Counted from the first letter of the stretch, positions 8,448 to 18,225 are shown. The stretch is 64,000 nt of DNA from Lachnospiraceae bacterium (GCA_017520425.1 JAFXFO010000026.1:1-64000), one strand, 5' to 3'. Numbers and translations are program-made. Notes: generated by a model not told the origin, from the letters alone.

Positions 8448-8571
8448 CTTGTGCTGTGAAATCCATAGATTACTTTGAGAATCGTAGATTTAATTCTTGT
8501 TAATTTTGCAAGCTTCGTATATACTAAATAAGTGATAATTGATTAAAATGAGTTTAGGCGGGGATTGGTCT

Positions 8572-9777
8572 GTGAAAGAAGAACAGTTTTTGCGGCGGGT
8601 TGCGGGATATAGTTTTGCGGTAATGCTGCTTACGATATGTCTGACTTTCGCGTTGCGTTACAAAGAAGAATATAATATTGTTATGCAGGAGCGGGATGCA
8701 ACTGCCCAGGAAGAACTTTTGTATGTGGAGGCAACGCCTACCATTCTGCCGGAGGTTACCGTGTATCCGGTGGAACAGATGACGATGGACCGGCACAATA
8801 CAGAGGAAGAAGTATGGGAGGTCTGGCAGATGATTTCCCCGGAGAACATGGATGTGCTGATGGAACAGGTGAGTGACAGATGTGTGATTATTGAAAAACC
8901 TGTCGGAACCGGTGTTACGTGGGAAGTGAAAGAGAACCTGCCATGCTATCAGATTTCTTTTACTCTGCGGGGGGCAAAAGAGAATTTGCATGCAGCTTCT
9001 GTATTTCGTATGTGGGACAATCTGATGTACTTTGGTTTGCCGGAAGCAGAAGAGCTTTTAAAGAATTTTTCTGTGCTATCCTATGAAGAGGAAAACGGCG
9101 TGACATCGGAAGTCATTATGACGTTTGATAAGTGTTATGTTCCGGAGGTGGCAGAGCAGGAAGAATACTATATCATTCATTTGAAGAAGTATAGTGAGGT
9201 CTATGATAAAATTGTGGTGCTGGATGCCGGTCATGGTGGAAAAGACCCCGGTGCCGGAGCAGAAAACTACCGGGTAAAAGAATCCGACATTGCATTGAAG
9301 TTACTTCTGGAATTAAAATCGCTGTTGGAAGAAAATACGGATATCAACGTGTTCTGTACAAGAACAGAGGATGTATATGCAACACTGCAGGAACGTGCAG
9401 ATTTAGCACTTGGTCTGGAGGCGGATCTGTTTATCAGCTGGCACTGTAATGCGGCGGAATCCAAAAGTCGTGCCGGTACGGAAATTATTTATAATGCATT
9501 GCAGGGAACAGAGGATACTTTCAATTCCAAAGCGTTTGCAAAGCTTTGTCTGGAGAATCTGACAACTGCATTGGGAACAAAAAACAGAGGGCTGTCTGAC
9601 CGGCAGGATCTGCATATTGTACGTCGGGCAACCATGCCGGTGGTGCTGGTGGAAACGGCATATCTTTCCAATGCAAAAGATCTGGAATTGTTAAAGGATG
9701 AAGAAAAACTGAAAGCCGCAGCACATGCGGTATATGAAGCAGTGCTCACTGCGTATGAACGTATGGAGGAGAACTAA
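8572..9777 (+). CDS. N-acetylmuramoyl-L-alanine amidase (Amidase_3), membrane-anchored
   Basis: About 401 residues from a GTG at 8572 with GGCGGGG upstream; TTG at 8539 and ATG at 8548 are alternatives without a clear ribosome site. A transmembrane or signal-anchor segment near residues 9-26 exports the protein. A domain of unknown type (~50-210) precedes the zinc amidase domain (~220-400), which cleaves the lactyl-amide bond of peptidoglycan. Zinc-site motifs are visible: VVLDAGHGGKDPGA (His), VKESDIALK (Glu), ISWHCNAAES (His) and VLVETAYLSN (catalytic Glu). It is followed after 2 nt by rdgB, so the two are probably co-transcribed. Confidence 0.9.
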   Translation: MKEEQFLRRVAGYSFAVMLLTICLTFALRYKEEYNIVMQERDATAQEELLYVEATPTILPEVTVYPVEQMTMDRHNTEEEVWEVWQMISPENMDVLMEQVSDRCVIIEKPVGTGVTWEVKENLPCYQISFTLRGAKENLHAASVFRMWDNLMYFGLPEAEELLKNFSVLSYEEENGVTSEVIMTFDKCYVPEVAEQEEYYIIHLKKYSEVYDKIVVLDAGHGGKDPGAGAENYRVKESDIALKLLLELKSLLEENTDINVFCTRTEDVYATLQERADLALGLEADLFISWHCNAAESKSRAGTEIIYNALQGTEDTFNSKAFAKLCLENLTTALGTKNRGLSDRQDLHIVRRATMPVVLVETAYLSNAKDLELLKDEEKLKAAAHAVYEAVLTAYERMEEN

Positions 9778-9779
9778 GA

Positions 9780-10373
9780 ATGAAGCGTATTATATTTGCA
9801 ACATCAAACGAAGGAAAAATGAAGGAAATCCGATTAATTATGGAAGATTCCGGTTATGAGGTTGTTTCTTTAAAGGAAGCAGGAATATCTGCGGATATTG
9901 TGGAAGACGGAACCACGTTTGAGGAAAATGCAGTGATTAAGGCAAGTGCGATTGCAAAACTCACCGGAGAACTTGCCATGGCAGACGATTCCGGTCTGGA
10001 AGTAGATTACATGGACAAAGCGCCGGGAATTTATTCTGCCAGATTTCTTGGTGAGGATACCGACTACGATATTAAGAATAATTACATTCTGGACAAATTA
10101 AAGGCTGTTCCGCTGGAACAGCGCTCTGCAAGGTTCGTTTGTGCCATTGCCCTGGCAAAGCCGGATGGCAGTGCCGTTACAAAGCGAGCTACCATAGAAG
10201 GCTATATTGGTTATGAAATCAGGGGAGAGAACGGTTTCGGCTATGACCCGATTTTTATGGTGCCGGAGTTTGACAAAACAACAGCAGAGCTTTCCATTGA
10301 AGAAAAGAACAAAATCAGCCATCGTGCCAAAGCACTTATGGCCATGAAGGAGGAACTTTTACACGATGCCTGA
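9780..10373 (+). CDS. rdgB: XTP/dITP diphosphatase (RdgB/HAM1)
   Basis: A 197-residue nucleotide-pool sanitising enzyme that hydrolyses dITP, XTP and ITP to monophosphates. It begins with ATSNEGKMKEIR (substrate loop). It carries the metal-binding ADDSGLEVDYMDKAPGIYSA region, GENGFGYDPIF and the C-terminal SHRAKAL motif; length is normal. It starts 2 nt after the amidase stop and its end overlaps the next gene by 8 nt, so translation is probably coupled. Confidence 0.96.
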   Translation: MKRIIFATSNEGKMKEIRLIMEDSGYEVVSLKEAGISADIVEDGTTFEENAVIKASAIAKLTGELAMADDSGLEVDYMDKAPGIYSARFLGEDTDYDIKNNYILDKLKAVPLEQRSARFVCAIALAKPDGSAVTKRATIEGYIGYEIRGENGFGYDPIFMVPEFDKTTAELSIEEKNKISHRAKALMAMKEELLHDA

Positions 10374-10860
10374 GAAAAAAGTTCTGGTAATCAGTGATAC
10401 GCATGGACGCACAAAGTATCTGGAAAGAATCTTACCGCTAGTGCAGCCGTTAGATCAATTGATTCATCTGGGCGATGTTGCAAATGATGTGGATTATATC
10501 GAAGTCATTGCAAAGTGTCCCTGCTGTTTCGTGTCGGGAAATAATGATTTTTACTCGACTATGCCTAGAGAACGATTGATTAAATTAAATGATGTGCCGA
10601 TTTTTCTGACCCATGGTCATTATTACTATGTCAATGCAAGAAAAGATTTTATCCGTAGTGCTGCAGTACAGCGGGGGGCAAAAATAGCCTTGTTCGGCCA
10701 TACCCATATGCCTTATCTGGAGGAAGAAAACGGAATTCTGGTGGCAAATCCGGGAAGTCTTTCCCTGCCCAGACAAGCAGATCATTATCCAACGTATATG
10801 CTATTATATATAGGAGAAGACGGTACATTTCGGGCGGAACAGCACCGGGTGGAACTGTAA
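10366..10860 (+). CDS. YfcE/MJ0936-family metallophosphoesterase
   Basis: A 164-residue calcineurin-like phosphodiesterase. The di-metal motifs are in order: SDTHGR, HLGDV, GNND, THGHYY and GHTHMP. The size fits the small YfcE family, which hydrolyses phosphodiesters in vitro and whose physiological substrate is unsettled. It overlaps rdgB by 8 nt; the rdgB-yfcE pairing is common in Clostridia. Confidence 0.93.
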   Translation: MPEKKVLVISDTHGRTKYLERILPLVQPLDQLIHLGDVANDVDYIEVIAKCPCCFVSGNNDFYSTMPRERLIKLNDVPIFLTHGHYYYVNARKDFIRSAAVQRGAKIALFGHTHMPYLEEENGILVANPGSLSLPRQADHYPTYMLLYIGEDGTFRAEQHRVEL

Positions 10861-10938
10861 GGAACCGCGGAATTAGTGAAATTTTGCATGCTTTTAAAAT
10901 AATTCAAAAAAATAATTAAAAAAAGTTTAAAAAAAGTG

Positions 10939-10967
10939 TTGACATTTTTAGGGACGTGATATATAAT
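10939..10967 (+). promoter_or_regulatory. Consensus promoter of the six-tRNA operon
   Basis: A perfect TTGACA, a 17-bp spacer and a perfect TATAAT, 34 bp before the first tRNA. An A-rich tract (10901-10936) upstream looks like an UP element, in keeping with strong stable-RNA transcription. Confidence 0.93.
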
Positions 10968-11000
10968 CTATCTTGCGTTCGAGAGAACGACAAAAGAAAC

Positions 11001-11075
11001 CGGGGTGTGGCTCAGTTTGGCTAGAGTGCCTGATTTGGGATCAGGAGGTCGCAGGTTCGAATCCTGTCACCCCGA
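11001..11075 (+). tRNA. tRNA-Pro (TGG)
   Basis: The acceptor CGGGGTG pairs with CACCCCG, discriminator A. The anticodon loop TTTGGGA gives TGG. First gene of the six-tRNA operon. Confidence 0.97.
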
Positions 11076-11103
11076 TTTTTTCATTTATATATTGTTTTTG
11101 CAT

Positions 11104-11174
11104 GCGGGTGTAGTTCAATGGTAGAACACTAGCCTTCCAAGCTAGATACGTGGGTTCGATTCCCATCACCCGCT
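11104..11174 (+). tRNA. tRNA-Gly (TCC)
   Basis: A 71-nt tRNA with acceptor GCGGGTG/CACCCGC and discriminator T. The anticodon loop CTTCCAA gives TCC. Confidence 0.97.
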
Positions 11175-11203
11175 TTTACTAAACGATAAACGTTTGGTAA
11201 TGT

Positions 11204-11277
<74 letters not shown>

Positions 11278-11311
11278 TTAGAGGGTAACCTCATGGATAT
11301 TTTATCCGCAT

Positions 11312-11386
11312 GGTGGGTATAGCGCAGTTGGTTAGCGCGTCAGATTGTGGCTCTGAAGGCCATGGGTTCGAATCCCATTATCCACC
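11312..11386 (+). tRNA. tRNA-His (GTG)
   Basis: The anticodon loop TTGTGGC gives GTG. A genomically encoded extra G at position -1 faces the discriminator C, as required for histidyl-tRNA identity. Confidence 0.96.
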
Positions 11387-11430
11387 CTCTTTTTACTAAT
11401 GTGTCTGTATGACACGCTTGGTGTCATTTT

Positions 11431-11502
11431 AGGGCTATCGCCAAGCGGTAAGGCACAGCACTTTGACTGCTGCACTCGCTGGTTCGAATCCAGCTAGCCC
11501 TG
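11431..11502 (+). tRNA. tRNA-Gln (TTG)
   Basis: The acceptor AGGGCTA pairs with TAGCCCT, discriminator G. The anticodon loop CTTTGAC gives TTG. Confidence 0.96.
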
Positions 11503-11516
11503 CTTTTTTTATTTAT

Positions 11517-11589
11517 GGAGCACTAGCTCAGTCGGTAGAGCACTTGACTTTTAATCAAGTTGTCGGGGGTTCGAATCCCCCGTGCTTCA
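11517..11589 (+). tRNA. tRNA-Lys (TTT)
   Basis: The acceptor GGAGCAC pairs with GTGCTTC (one G-U), discriminator A. The anticodon loop CTTTTAA gives TTT. Last tRNA of the operon. Confidence 0.96.
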
Positions 11590-11595
11590 CTGGAG

Positions 11596-11623
11596 ACCAT
11601 ATCCGAAAGGATGTGGTTTTTTT
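11596..11623 (+). terminator. Terminator of the six-tRNA operon
   Basis: A 9-bp stem ACCATATCC/GGATGTGGT (one wobble) with a GAAA tetraloop and a 7-T run, beginning 6 nt after tRNA-Lys. Confidence 0.9.
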
Positions 11624-11716
11624 GTTGCCAATATTCTGTTAAGTATGGTAAAATAAATTAAATTGGGGTAGAATTGCCCGTGTTGTGTGGGCGCAAGAAG
11701 TGGAGAGGTCTCTTTT

Positions 11717-12280
11717 ATGGATGGCGTATTGTACATGAAGCTTTTAAAGGCTACGAAAACTGCATTTACGGAACTTTTCAAGAGTCATGATGAGTTCTTT
11801 TATTATTGTACATTAGTGACCACCGGAGAAGGTAACTGTCCATATATATCCGCCTGGTCCTGGCAGGCATTGAAGAATTTTATGGATCAGGAACATATCT
11901 CTAAGGATGAAATTGTTGATTACAAATGGTCCTATGCGGATTCCCCCTATTGCGCATACGGCTGGGAGCATTTCAAGGAAGTGGAAGAATATGTGCTGGC
12001 TAATAAGCCTAAAAATATTGATGATGCAGAAGATTGGTTTAGCTGGGAGAATGCACTTTTGACAACCATGGAAGTGGTAATGAGTACGTTGGATGAACAG
12101 GGAGTATTCGGAATAGGAGCCAGACGAAAATGCATGCTGATAAATGCAGAAGTGATGCCGCCGGATTACACCAATACTTTGCGGGCATTACGCTTGAATG
12201 AAAAAGACGATATTAAGGTCTGGTTGCAGGAAGCAGCAGAGGATGTGGCAGGATACATAGAAGGCCATACAGAGGGTTAG
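11717..12280 (+). CDS. DUF4303-like protein
   Basis: About 187 residues, soluble, no signal. The layout (a hydrophobic strand near the start reading FFYYCTLVTTGEG, then a conserved Trp-rich middle with YKWSYADSPY and a C-terminal helical part) matches my recollection of the DUF4303 family. No catalytic motif is visible and no function is known. The ATG at 11717 has GGAGAGG upstream. It precedes mgtE by 26 nt and may share its transcript. Confidence 0.6.
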   Translation: MDGVLYMKLLKATKTAFTELFKSHDEFFYYCTLVTTGEGNCPYISAWSWQALKNFMDQEHISKDEIVDYKWSYADSPYCAYGWEHFKEVEEYVLANKPKNIDDAEDWFSWENALLTTMEVVMSTLDEQGVFGIGARRKCMLINAEVMPPDYTNTLRALRLNEKDDIKVWLQEAAEDVAGYIEGHTEG

Positions 12281-12306
12281 AATATTGACAGAAACAGGAG
12301 GTGCGG

Positions 12307-13695
12307 ATGATGGATTTTATGCAGAAGGATTACATCAGCGAGATAGTGAAATTGGTTCATGAACAGAAAAATCCGGTGAGTCTGTTGGAAGCATTGGAAA
12401 GCTACCATGAGAATGATATTGCGGAAGCGTTGGAGTTCCTTACCAAAGAAGAACGTATTGCCTTATATACCGCACTGGGAATCGAGCGTGTTTCGGAAGT
12501 TTTCGCCTATTTGGAGGATGCCACGGAGTATTTCGAAGAAATTGAGTTGGAAAAGGCTGCGGAAATCATCGAAAACATGGACTCCGATGATGCGGTAGAC
12601 ATCCTGGAAAATATCGATGAAGAGATTGGAGAGAAGCTGGTAAGCCTCATTGATGAGGAAAGTATGCACGATATCCGATTGATTCAGTCCTATGAAGAGG
12701 ATGAAATCGGTAGTAAAATGACCACAAACTTTATCTCTATTCGCAAGGGTATGACTGTGAAGGAAGCCATGAAGGAGTTGGTTTCTCAAGCTGAAGACAA
12801 TGACAATATATATACGGTATATGTGTATAATGAAGATAAATCTTTTTACGGTGCTTTGGATTTGAAGGATTTGATTACTGCCAGAGCCCATGTGGATTTG
12901 GAGGATTTGATCAGTCATGCATATCCCTATGTACATGATCATGAAAAGGTATCGGATTGTTTGGAAAGCATCAGGGGATATGCGGAGGATTCCATCCCTG
13001 TTTTAGATGATAATCATTGTATTCTGGGTGTTATTACGGCACAGGATATCATCGAAGTGGTAGATGAAGAGCTGGCAGACGACTATGCAAAGCTGGCTGG
13101 TTTGACGGAAGAGGAAGATATTAATGAGACCGTTTTTGAAAGTATGAAAAAGCGTCTTCCCTGGTTGATTGTATTGCTTGGAATGGGTATCGGAGTTTCG
13201 GCAGTGGTAGGCCTTTTTGAAGCGGTAGTGGAGCAAATAGCGGTTATCGTGTGCTTCCAGGCCTTGATTTTAGGTATGGCAGGTAATGTGGGTACCCAGT
13301 CTCTGGCGGTGACGATTCGTGTGCTTATGGATGAGGATCTGACCACAAAACAAAAATTGCAGCATGTGTTTAAGGAAAGTCGGATTGGCATAGGCAATGG
13401 ATTACTGTTGGGTTTGGTGTCTTTTGTGTTTATTGGATTCTATATTTGGGTATTTAAGGATTACGGATTGATGTTTTCCTTTGCCGTATCCGGTTGTGTG
13501 GGTATCGCACTGCTGATAGCCATGGCTTTGTCCAGTCTTGTAGGTACGGCTATCCCCATGTTTCTTCACAAGCTGAAAATTGACCCGGCAGTAGCGTCCG
13601 GACCATTGATTACTACGATTAATGATTTGCTGGCGGTAGTGTTTTACTATGGTTTGGCATGGTTACTTTTAATACAGATGATGCAATTGGGATAA
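12307..13695 (+). CDS. mgtE: Magnesium transporter MgtE
   Basis: A cytoplasmic-gated Mg2+ channel of about 460 residues. Order of domains: the MgtE_N superhelical domain (~10-125), rich in acidic residues that bind Mg2+; a CBS pair (~130-255); then five C-terminal transmembrane helices (~285-460) with the pore-region GMAGNVGTQSLAVTIR. Length is normal. AGGAGG at 12296-12301 can serve ATG 12307 or ATG 12310; the GTG at 12301 overlaps it and is rejected. No M-box riboswitch is seen upstream, so control is probably by the N/CBS gate. Confidence 0.96.
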   Translation: MMDFMQKDYISEIVKLVHEQKNPVSLLEALESYHENDIAEALEFLTKEERIALYTALGIERVSEVFAYLEDATEYFEEIELEKAAEIIENMDSDDAVDILENIDEEIGEKLVSLIDEESMHDIRLIQSYEEDEIGSKMTTNFISIRKGMTVKEAMKELVSQAEDNDNIYTVYVYNEDKSFYGALDLKDLITARAHVDLEDLISHAYPYVHDHEKVSDCLESIRGYAEDSIPVLDDNHCILGVITAQDIIEVVDEELADDYAKLAGLTEEEDINETVFESMKKRLPWLIVLLGMGIGVSAVVGLFEAVVEQIAVIVCFQALILGMAGNVGTQSLAVTIRVLMDEDLTTKQKLQHVFKESRIGIGNGLLLGLVSFVFIGFYIWVFKDYGLMFSFAVSGCVGIALLIAMALSSLVGTAIPMFLHKLKIDPAVASGPLITTINDLLAVVFYYGLAWLLLIQMMQLG

Positions 13696-13798
13696 GAATC
13701 GGTTTATTTCATATGAAAAGAAAAATAAAGGTTGCCAAAGGAATGGGAAATCTGTTAAGCTATTAGGCAGTGATGTTAATTAGGAAGGTACAAATGAG

Positions 13799-15160
13799 AT
13801 GAAAGAAAAAAGAGGTAGTTTTAGCGGCGGATTAGGATTTGTTTTGGCAGCGGCAGGAAGCGCAGTTGGTTTGGGTAATCTTTGGAGATTCCCCTATTTG
13901 GCGGCACAGTATGGTGGCGGTATCTTTATTTTTGTATATTTAATATTGGTGTTGACCTTCGGATATTCCATGCTGGTGATGGAGATTGGTATCGGTCGTA
14001 AAACAAAGAAAAGTGCTATTAGTGCATTTAAACAGTTAGATAAAAAATTTAGTATCTTTGGCTATCTGGCTATGATAGTTCCCATGATTATATTGCCTTA
14101 TTACTGTGTAATCGGTGGATGGGTGTTGAAGTATATGCTGGTATTCCTGTCAGGAAAAGGTACCGCTTCGGCAGCGGCAGCAGATGTATATTTTGGAGAA
14201 TTTATCAGTGCAACCTGGACACCTTTGATTATGTTCCTGATTTTCTTTGCGATTACTATTGTTGTAGTATTGGCAGGTGTAGAGAAAGGTGTAGAGCGTG
14301 TCAGTAAGCTGATGATGCCGATACTCATATTGATTTCTATCGGTATCTGTATTTATGTGGTTACCATTGAGGGAGCCATTGAGGGTATTAAGTATTATCT
14401 TCTTCCGGATTTTTCGAAGTTTTCTTTTAAGACGGTATGCGGTGCCATGGGACAGATGTTCTATTCCATGAGTTTGGCCATGGGTATTATGATTTCTTAT
14501 GGTTCTTATGTAAAGGATGATGTAAACATAGGAAAGTCTGTAGGACATATTGAGATTTTTGATACAGGTATTGCTATTATGGCCGGTTTTATGATTATTC
14601 CTGTAGTTTATGTATTTAGTGGTGAAGCAGGTCTGACTACCGGTGGTCCGGGTCTTATGTTTAAGACCTTACCCAAGGTTTTTGATACTATGCCTATGGG
14701 TACTGCAATAGGTGCAGCGTTCTTTATTTTAGTTCTATTTGCTGCACTCACCAGTTCCATCTCCATTATGGAAGCAATTGTTTCCAATTTGATGGATGCC
14801 TTTAAGATTACCAGAAAGAAAGCGGTAGTTATCATTATTGCTATCAGTTTGGTTTTGGGTGTGATTACTTCCTTGGGGAATGGTGTGCTGGAGTCTATTA
14901 AGATTTTAGGTATGGGAATGCTGGATTTCTTTGATTATTTCGCCAATAGTGTATTGATGCCTATCGTAGCGCTTGGTACCTGTATCATGATAGGATGGAG
15001 AGTAGGCACCAATGTTATTGAAGAGGAAGTAACCAAGAATGGTGACAAGATGGGAAGAGTAAGGGTATTCCGCATTATGGTCAAATATATTGCACCGGTT
15101 TGTATGATGATTATTTTGATATTTTACTCGTTGGTACAGTTTAAAGTAATTGAGTTGTAG
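13799..15160 (+). CDS. Neurotransmitter:sodium symporter (LeuT-fold) family protein
   Basis: A 453-residue integral membrane protein with 11 or so hydrophobic segments. The TM1 signature GSAVGLGNLWRFPYLAAQ, with the unwound Na+/substrate-binding stretch, is diagnostic for the SLC6/NSS family. It probably imports an amino acid with Na+; the substrate cannot be named. The C-terminus is short. It stands alone between mgtE and a tRNA. Confidence 0.94.
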   Translation: MKEKRGSFSGGLGFVLAAAGSAVGLGNLWRFPYLAAQYGGGIFIFVYLILVLTFGYSMLVMEIGIGRKTKKSAISAFKQLDKKFSIFGYLAMIVPMIILPYYCVIGGWVLKYMLVFLSGKGTASAAAADVYFGEFISATWTPLIMFLIFFAITIVVVLAGVEKGVERVSKLMMPILILISIGICIYVVTIEGAIEGIKYYLLPDFSKFSFKTVCGAMGQMFYSMSLAMGIMISYGSYVKDDVNIGKSVGHIEIFDTGIAIMAGFMIIPVVYVFSGEAGLTTGGPGLMFKTLPKVFDTMPMGTAIGAAFFILVLFAALTSSISIMEAIVSNLMDAFKITRKKAVVIIIAISLVLGVITSLGNGVLESIKILGMGMLDFFDYFANSVLMPIVALGTCIMIGWRVGTNVIEEEVTKNGDKMGRVRVFRIMVKYIAPVCMMIILIFYSLVQFKVIEL

Positions 15161-15165
15161 AGTGC

Positions 15166-15195
15166 TTGACAAGACAGTTGTTCTATGTATATAAT
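15166..15195 (+). promoter_or_regulatory. Promoter of tRNA-Leu (TAG)
   Basis: TTGACA, an 18-bp spacer and TATAAT, 32 bp upstream of the tRNA and beginning just after the symporter stop codon. Confidence 0.88.
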
Positions 15196-15227
15196 AAGTT
15201 TCGTGGTTGCAAAGCGGCCATGAATAC

Positions 15228-15306
<79 letters not shown>

Positions 15307-15307
<1 letters not shown>

Positions 15308-15348
15308 TAAAGAAAAGGGATATCCGGTCGGATATCCCTTTTCTTTAT
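15307..15348 (+). terminator. Terminator after tRNA-Leu
   Basis: A 19-bp near-continuous stem centred on GGGATATCC/GGATATCCC with a GGTC loop. It starts at the last base of the tRNA and has a T-rich 3' arm. Confidence 0.85.
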
Positions 15349-15633
15349 GCGAAAAGGGTATCCTTTTTTCTATAGGCCATTGGTATATGTTATTTGCACT
15401 TTACCGATGCTTAAAGTGTATATTATCACCTTTAAACGGAAGGAATTGATGTGTATAATGAGTATATAAGGCGGATAGTTGGCCTTTTAAGGAAAGAGTG
15501 TAATATATCTTGTACAGATTCCCCAATTCTTAGTGAAAATACTATGGAAATTATGAAAAAAATATGATAAAATGATTATAATTATGTATTAATGTCTTGC
15601 AGAAGCAAGAATGTATTATTGGAGTAAGGTTTC
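15349..15633 (+). other. Intergenic region before xpaC-like gene
   Basis: 285 bp with no supportable ORF. A small hairpin CACTTTA/TAAAGTG lies at about 15397-15418. A/T-rich sequence at 15550-15575 contains TATGAT and TAAAAT boxes that could serve as a -10 for the next gene, with no clear -35. Nothing else was recognised. Confidence 0.4.
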
Positions 15634-16893
15634 ATGCAGAATAAAGATTGGTTTGATGCGGGAGAGGATATCCTGAAATCCGTAGTAAGTGCTGTGGAAA
15701 GACAGGATTTTTCCGGACTCAGTAAGAATATTGAAAACAAATTTAATAATACTATTGAGCGCATAAATGATAAGTTTGGAAATACCGGACGGATTCATTA
15801 CGGACAGAATAATATGAAGTCCTCCACCTATCGGAAGCAACAGCCCAATCATTATGCCAAGGCTTCAGAGGTGGCGACGTACAGCAATGGTCAGGTAATA
15901 ATGAACCCTAAACAGGTGCCGCAGTTATACGCCAAGCGACCGCCGGGTACCTTTTCAGGACCATTTTTAAAGGGTGCCGGTATTGCCGGAGCTGCTTTGA
16001 CCGGTGTGGGTACCGGTGTTTTGACAATAGTATCTTTAGCGATTGGTGGACCGGGGTTGTGGTTGGCAACCGGTATAGTAGGCGGTTGTTTTCTGGGAAG
16101 CTTAGGACTGGCGAAAAAGGGAAGCAGCTTAAAGGAAAGAGTTGCCCGCTATAAACAATATGTCAGTCGTATCGGTCAAGCCCAATATTGCGAGCTGGAA
16201 CAGTTGGCTGCGTCAGTGGGTAAAAAGGTTGCCTTTGTTAAGAAAGATATCCGTAAGATGATTGACAAGAAATTCTTCCTGCAGGGACATTTAGATGACC
16301 TGGGTACCACTTTGATTACCAGTGATGAGATGTATCAGCAATATGTAGATTCTGAGAAGTCTCGTAAAATACGGGAAATAGAAACCCAAAAACAGGAACA
16401 GCTACTTCTGGAGGTTAAGAATGTTGACGGCGAGTATTCTCCTGAGGTTCAAAAGGTTTTGGAGGAAGGATACGAATATATCAAGCATATCCGAGAGGCG
16501 AATGATGCCATACCCGGAGAGGAAATCAGCAGGAAGCTGGAAACACTGGAAGACATTATGGGACGCATTTTTGACCAGGTGAAGAAAAATCCGGACAATG
16601 TGTCGGATGTGCAGAAGATGATGAAATTTTATCTGCCCAGTACCAGAAAGTTGATTGATACCTACAGAGAGTTGGATGGACAGCCTTCCTACGGAGGCAA
16701 TAATGTGGCCAATACCAAGACAGAGATAGAGAATACGCTGGATGTAATCAATGAAGCTTTTGGAAAGCTGTTTGATGATATGTTCGAAGATGCGGCATGG
16801 GATATTTCCACAGAGATATCTACCATGAAAACACTTCTTGCCAAGGAAGGTCTTACCGGAGGCAAGGATTTCGAATTGGATGATGTGAAATAA
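15634..16893 (+). CDS. XpaC-family protein (5-bromo-4-chloroindolyl phosphate hydrolysis family)
   Basis: A 419-residue protein. A soluble N-terminus is followed by a glycine-rich double hydrophobic segment (~112-160, e.g. GAALTGVGTGVLTIVSLAIG), then a helical, charged C-terminal domain. The segment order and the telA-type gene 41 nt downstream match the conserved xpaC-yaaN pair of Bacillus. The family name comes from an overexpression phenotype; the molecular function is unknown and is probably linked to the cell envelope or stress together with TelA. Confidence 0.75.
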   Translation: MQNKDWFDAGEDILKSVVSAVERQDFSGLSKNIENKFNNTIERINDKFGNTGRIHYGQNNMKSSTYRKQQPNHYAKASEVATYSNGQVIMNPKQVPQLYAKRPPGTFSGPFLKGAGIAGAALTGVGTGVLTIVSLAIGGPGLWLATGIVGGCFLGSLGLAKKGSSLKERVARYKQYVSRIGQAQYCELEQLAASVGKKVAFVKKDIRKMIDKKFFLQGHLDDLGTTLITSDEMYQQYVDSEKSRKIREIETQKQEQLLLEVKNVDGEYSPEVQKVLEEGYEYIKHIREANDAIPGEEISRKLETLEDIMGRIFDQVKKNPDNVSDVQKMMKFYLPSTRKLIDTYRELDGQPSYGGNNVANTKTEIENTLDVINEAFGKLFDDMFEDAAWDISTEISTMKTLLAKEGLTGGKDFELDDVK

Positions 16894-16934
16894 TTTGTAA
16901 AAAACAGAAAATATACAATAAAAGGAGAAGAAAA

Positions 16935-18146
16935 ATGGAAAACGAAGTAAAAGATTTAGTGGAAGAAGAAATCCCTACATTAACCTTTGAGGTGATTGAT
17001 GAGGCACCGGTAGTAGAGACTGTTAAGTCTGAGGATTCACCCCTGGAAGTAAAGAAGAATGCAACACAGAAGGAAGTGACTGCTTTGGCAGAGGCACAGC
17101 TTTCTCCCAAGGAAAAGGAGATGGTGAAGGCTTTCGTAGACAAGATTGACCTGAACAATACCAATGCAGTACTTCAGTATGGTGCATCTACCCAGAAGAA
17201 GATGGCTGATTTCTCTAATAAGGCATTAGCTAACATCAAGACCAAGGATATGGGTGAAATCGGTGATATGATTACCGGACTGGTAACCGAGTTGAAGAGT
17301 TTTGATGTGGAAGAAGAAAGCGGCGGATTCTTAAGCTTCTTTAAGAAAAAAGCAAACAGCCTGACCAATCTGAAGGCGAAGTATGATAAGGCAGAGGTAA
17401 ATGTGGCAAAGATTTCCGATGCTTTGGAAGGTCATCAGATACAGCTTTTGAAGGACGTTGAGTCTTTGGATAAGATGTATGACTTGAACTTAAGCTATTT
17501 CAAGGAAATTTCTATGTATATTCTGGCCGGTAAGGAAAAGTTGGAGATTGCAAGAACAACCGAGCTGGAGAACCTGAAGCAGAAGGCAATGGCATCGGGA
17601 CTTCCTGAAGATGCACAGCTGGTTAGCGATTATGAGAATATGTTAGAGCGCTTCGAGAAGAAGGTAAGCGACTTAGAGCTCAGCAGAATGATTGCTTTAC
17701 AGACTGCACCTCAGATTCGTATGATTCAGAATTCTGATACCGTTATGGTTGATAAGATTCAGTCTACTTTGGTAAATACCATTCCGCTGTGGAAGAATCA
17801 GATGGCAATCGCAATCGGTATCCAGCATTCCACAGATGCAGCAATGGCACAGCGTCAAGTGGCTGATATGACCAACGAATTGTTAAAGAAGAATGCATCT
17901 GCACTTAAGGTGGCAACTATTGAGACTGCTAAGGAAGCAGAAAGAGGTATCGTAGATATGGAAACCTTGAGAAATACCAACGAAAGCCTGATTTCTACTT
18001 TGGATGAAGTAATGCGTATTCAGACCGAAGGCAGAGAGAAGCGTCGTCAGGCGGAAATTGATTTACAGAATATGGAAAATCAGTTAAAGGACAAGCTCCT
18101 GACCATCAGTGTAGGACAGAATGCAAATCAGCCTGAGGAAGTATAA
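16935..18146 (+). CDS. TelA/YaaN-family toxic anion resistance protein
   Basis: A 403-residue, mostly alpha-helical, highly charged soluble protein. Long coiled-coil-like stretches such as MENQLKDKLLTIS and the TAPQIRMIQNSDTVMVDKIQ region are typical of the TelA family, which is linked to tellurite and lantibiotic tolerance in some species. It is preceded by AGGAG and follows the xpaC-like gene by 41 nt, so the two form one operon. The biochemical activity is not established. Confidence 0.88.
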   Translation: MENEVKDLVEEEIPTLTFEVIDEAPVVETVKSEDSPLEVKKNATQKEVTALAEAQLSPKEKEMVKAFVDKIDLNNTNAVLQYGASTQKKMADFSNKALANIKTKDMGEIGDMITGLVTELKSFDVEEESGGFLSFFKKKANSLTNLKAKYDKAEVNVAKISDALEGHQIQLLKDVESLDKMYDLNLSYFKEISMYILAGKEKLEIARTTELENLKQKAMASGLPEDAQLVSDYENMLERFEKKVSDLELSRMIALQTAPQIRMIQNSDTVMVDKIQSTLVNTIPLWKNQMAIAIGIQHSTDAAMAQRQVADMTNELLKKNASALKVATIETAKEAERGIVDMETLRNTNESLISTLDEVMRIQTEGREKRRQAEIDLQNMENQLKDKLLTISVGQNANQPEEV

Positions 18147-18188
18147 GCGTACATATCCTTAAGAGGAAAGAAAACTTTACTTCTGTTA

Positions 18189-18217
18189 TTGACAGAAAGC
18201 TGAAAATCAGATACAAT
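18189..18217 (+). promoter_or_regulatory. Promoter of the exchanger gene and its leader RNA
   Basis: TTGACA, a 17-bp spacer and TACAAT. Transcription would begin near 18224, just at the start of the putative riboswitch. Confidence 0.88.
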
Positions 18218-18225
18218 AGCAACTA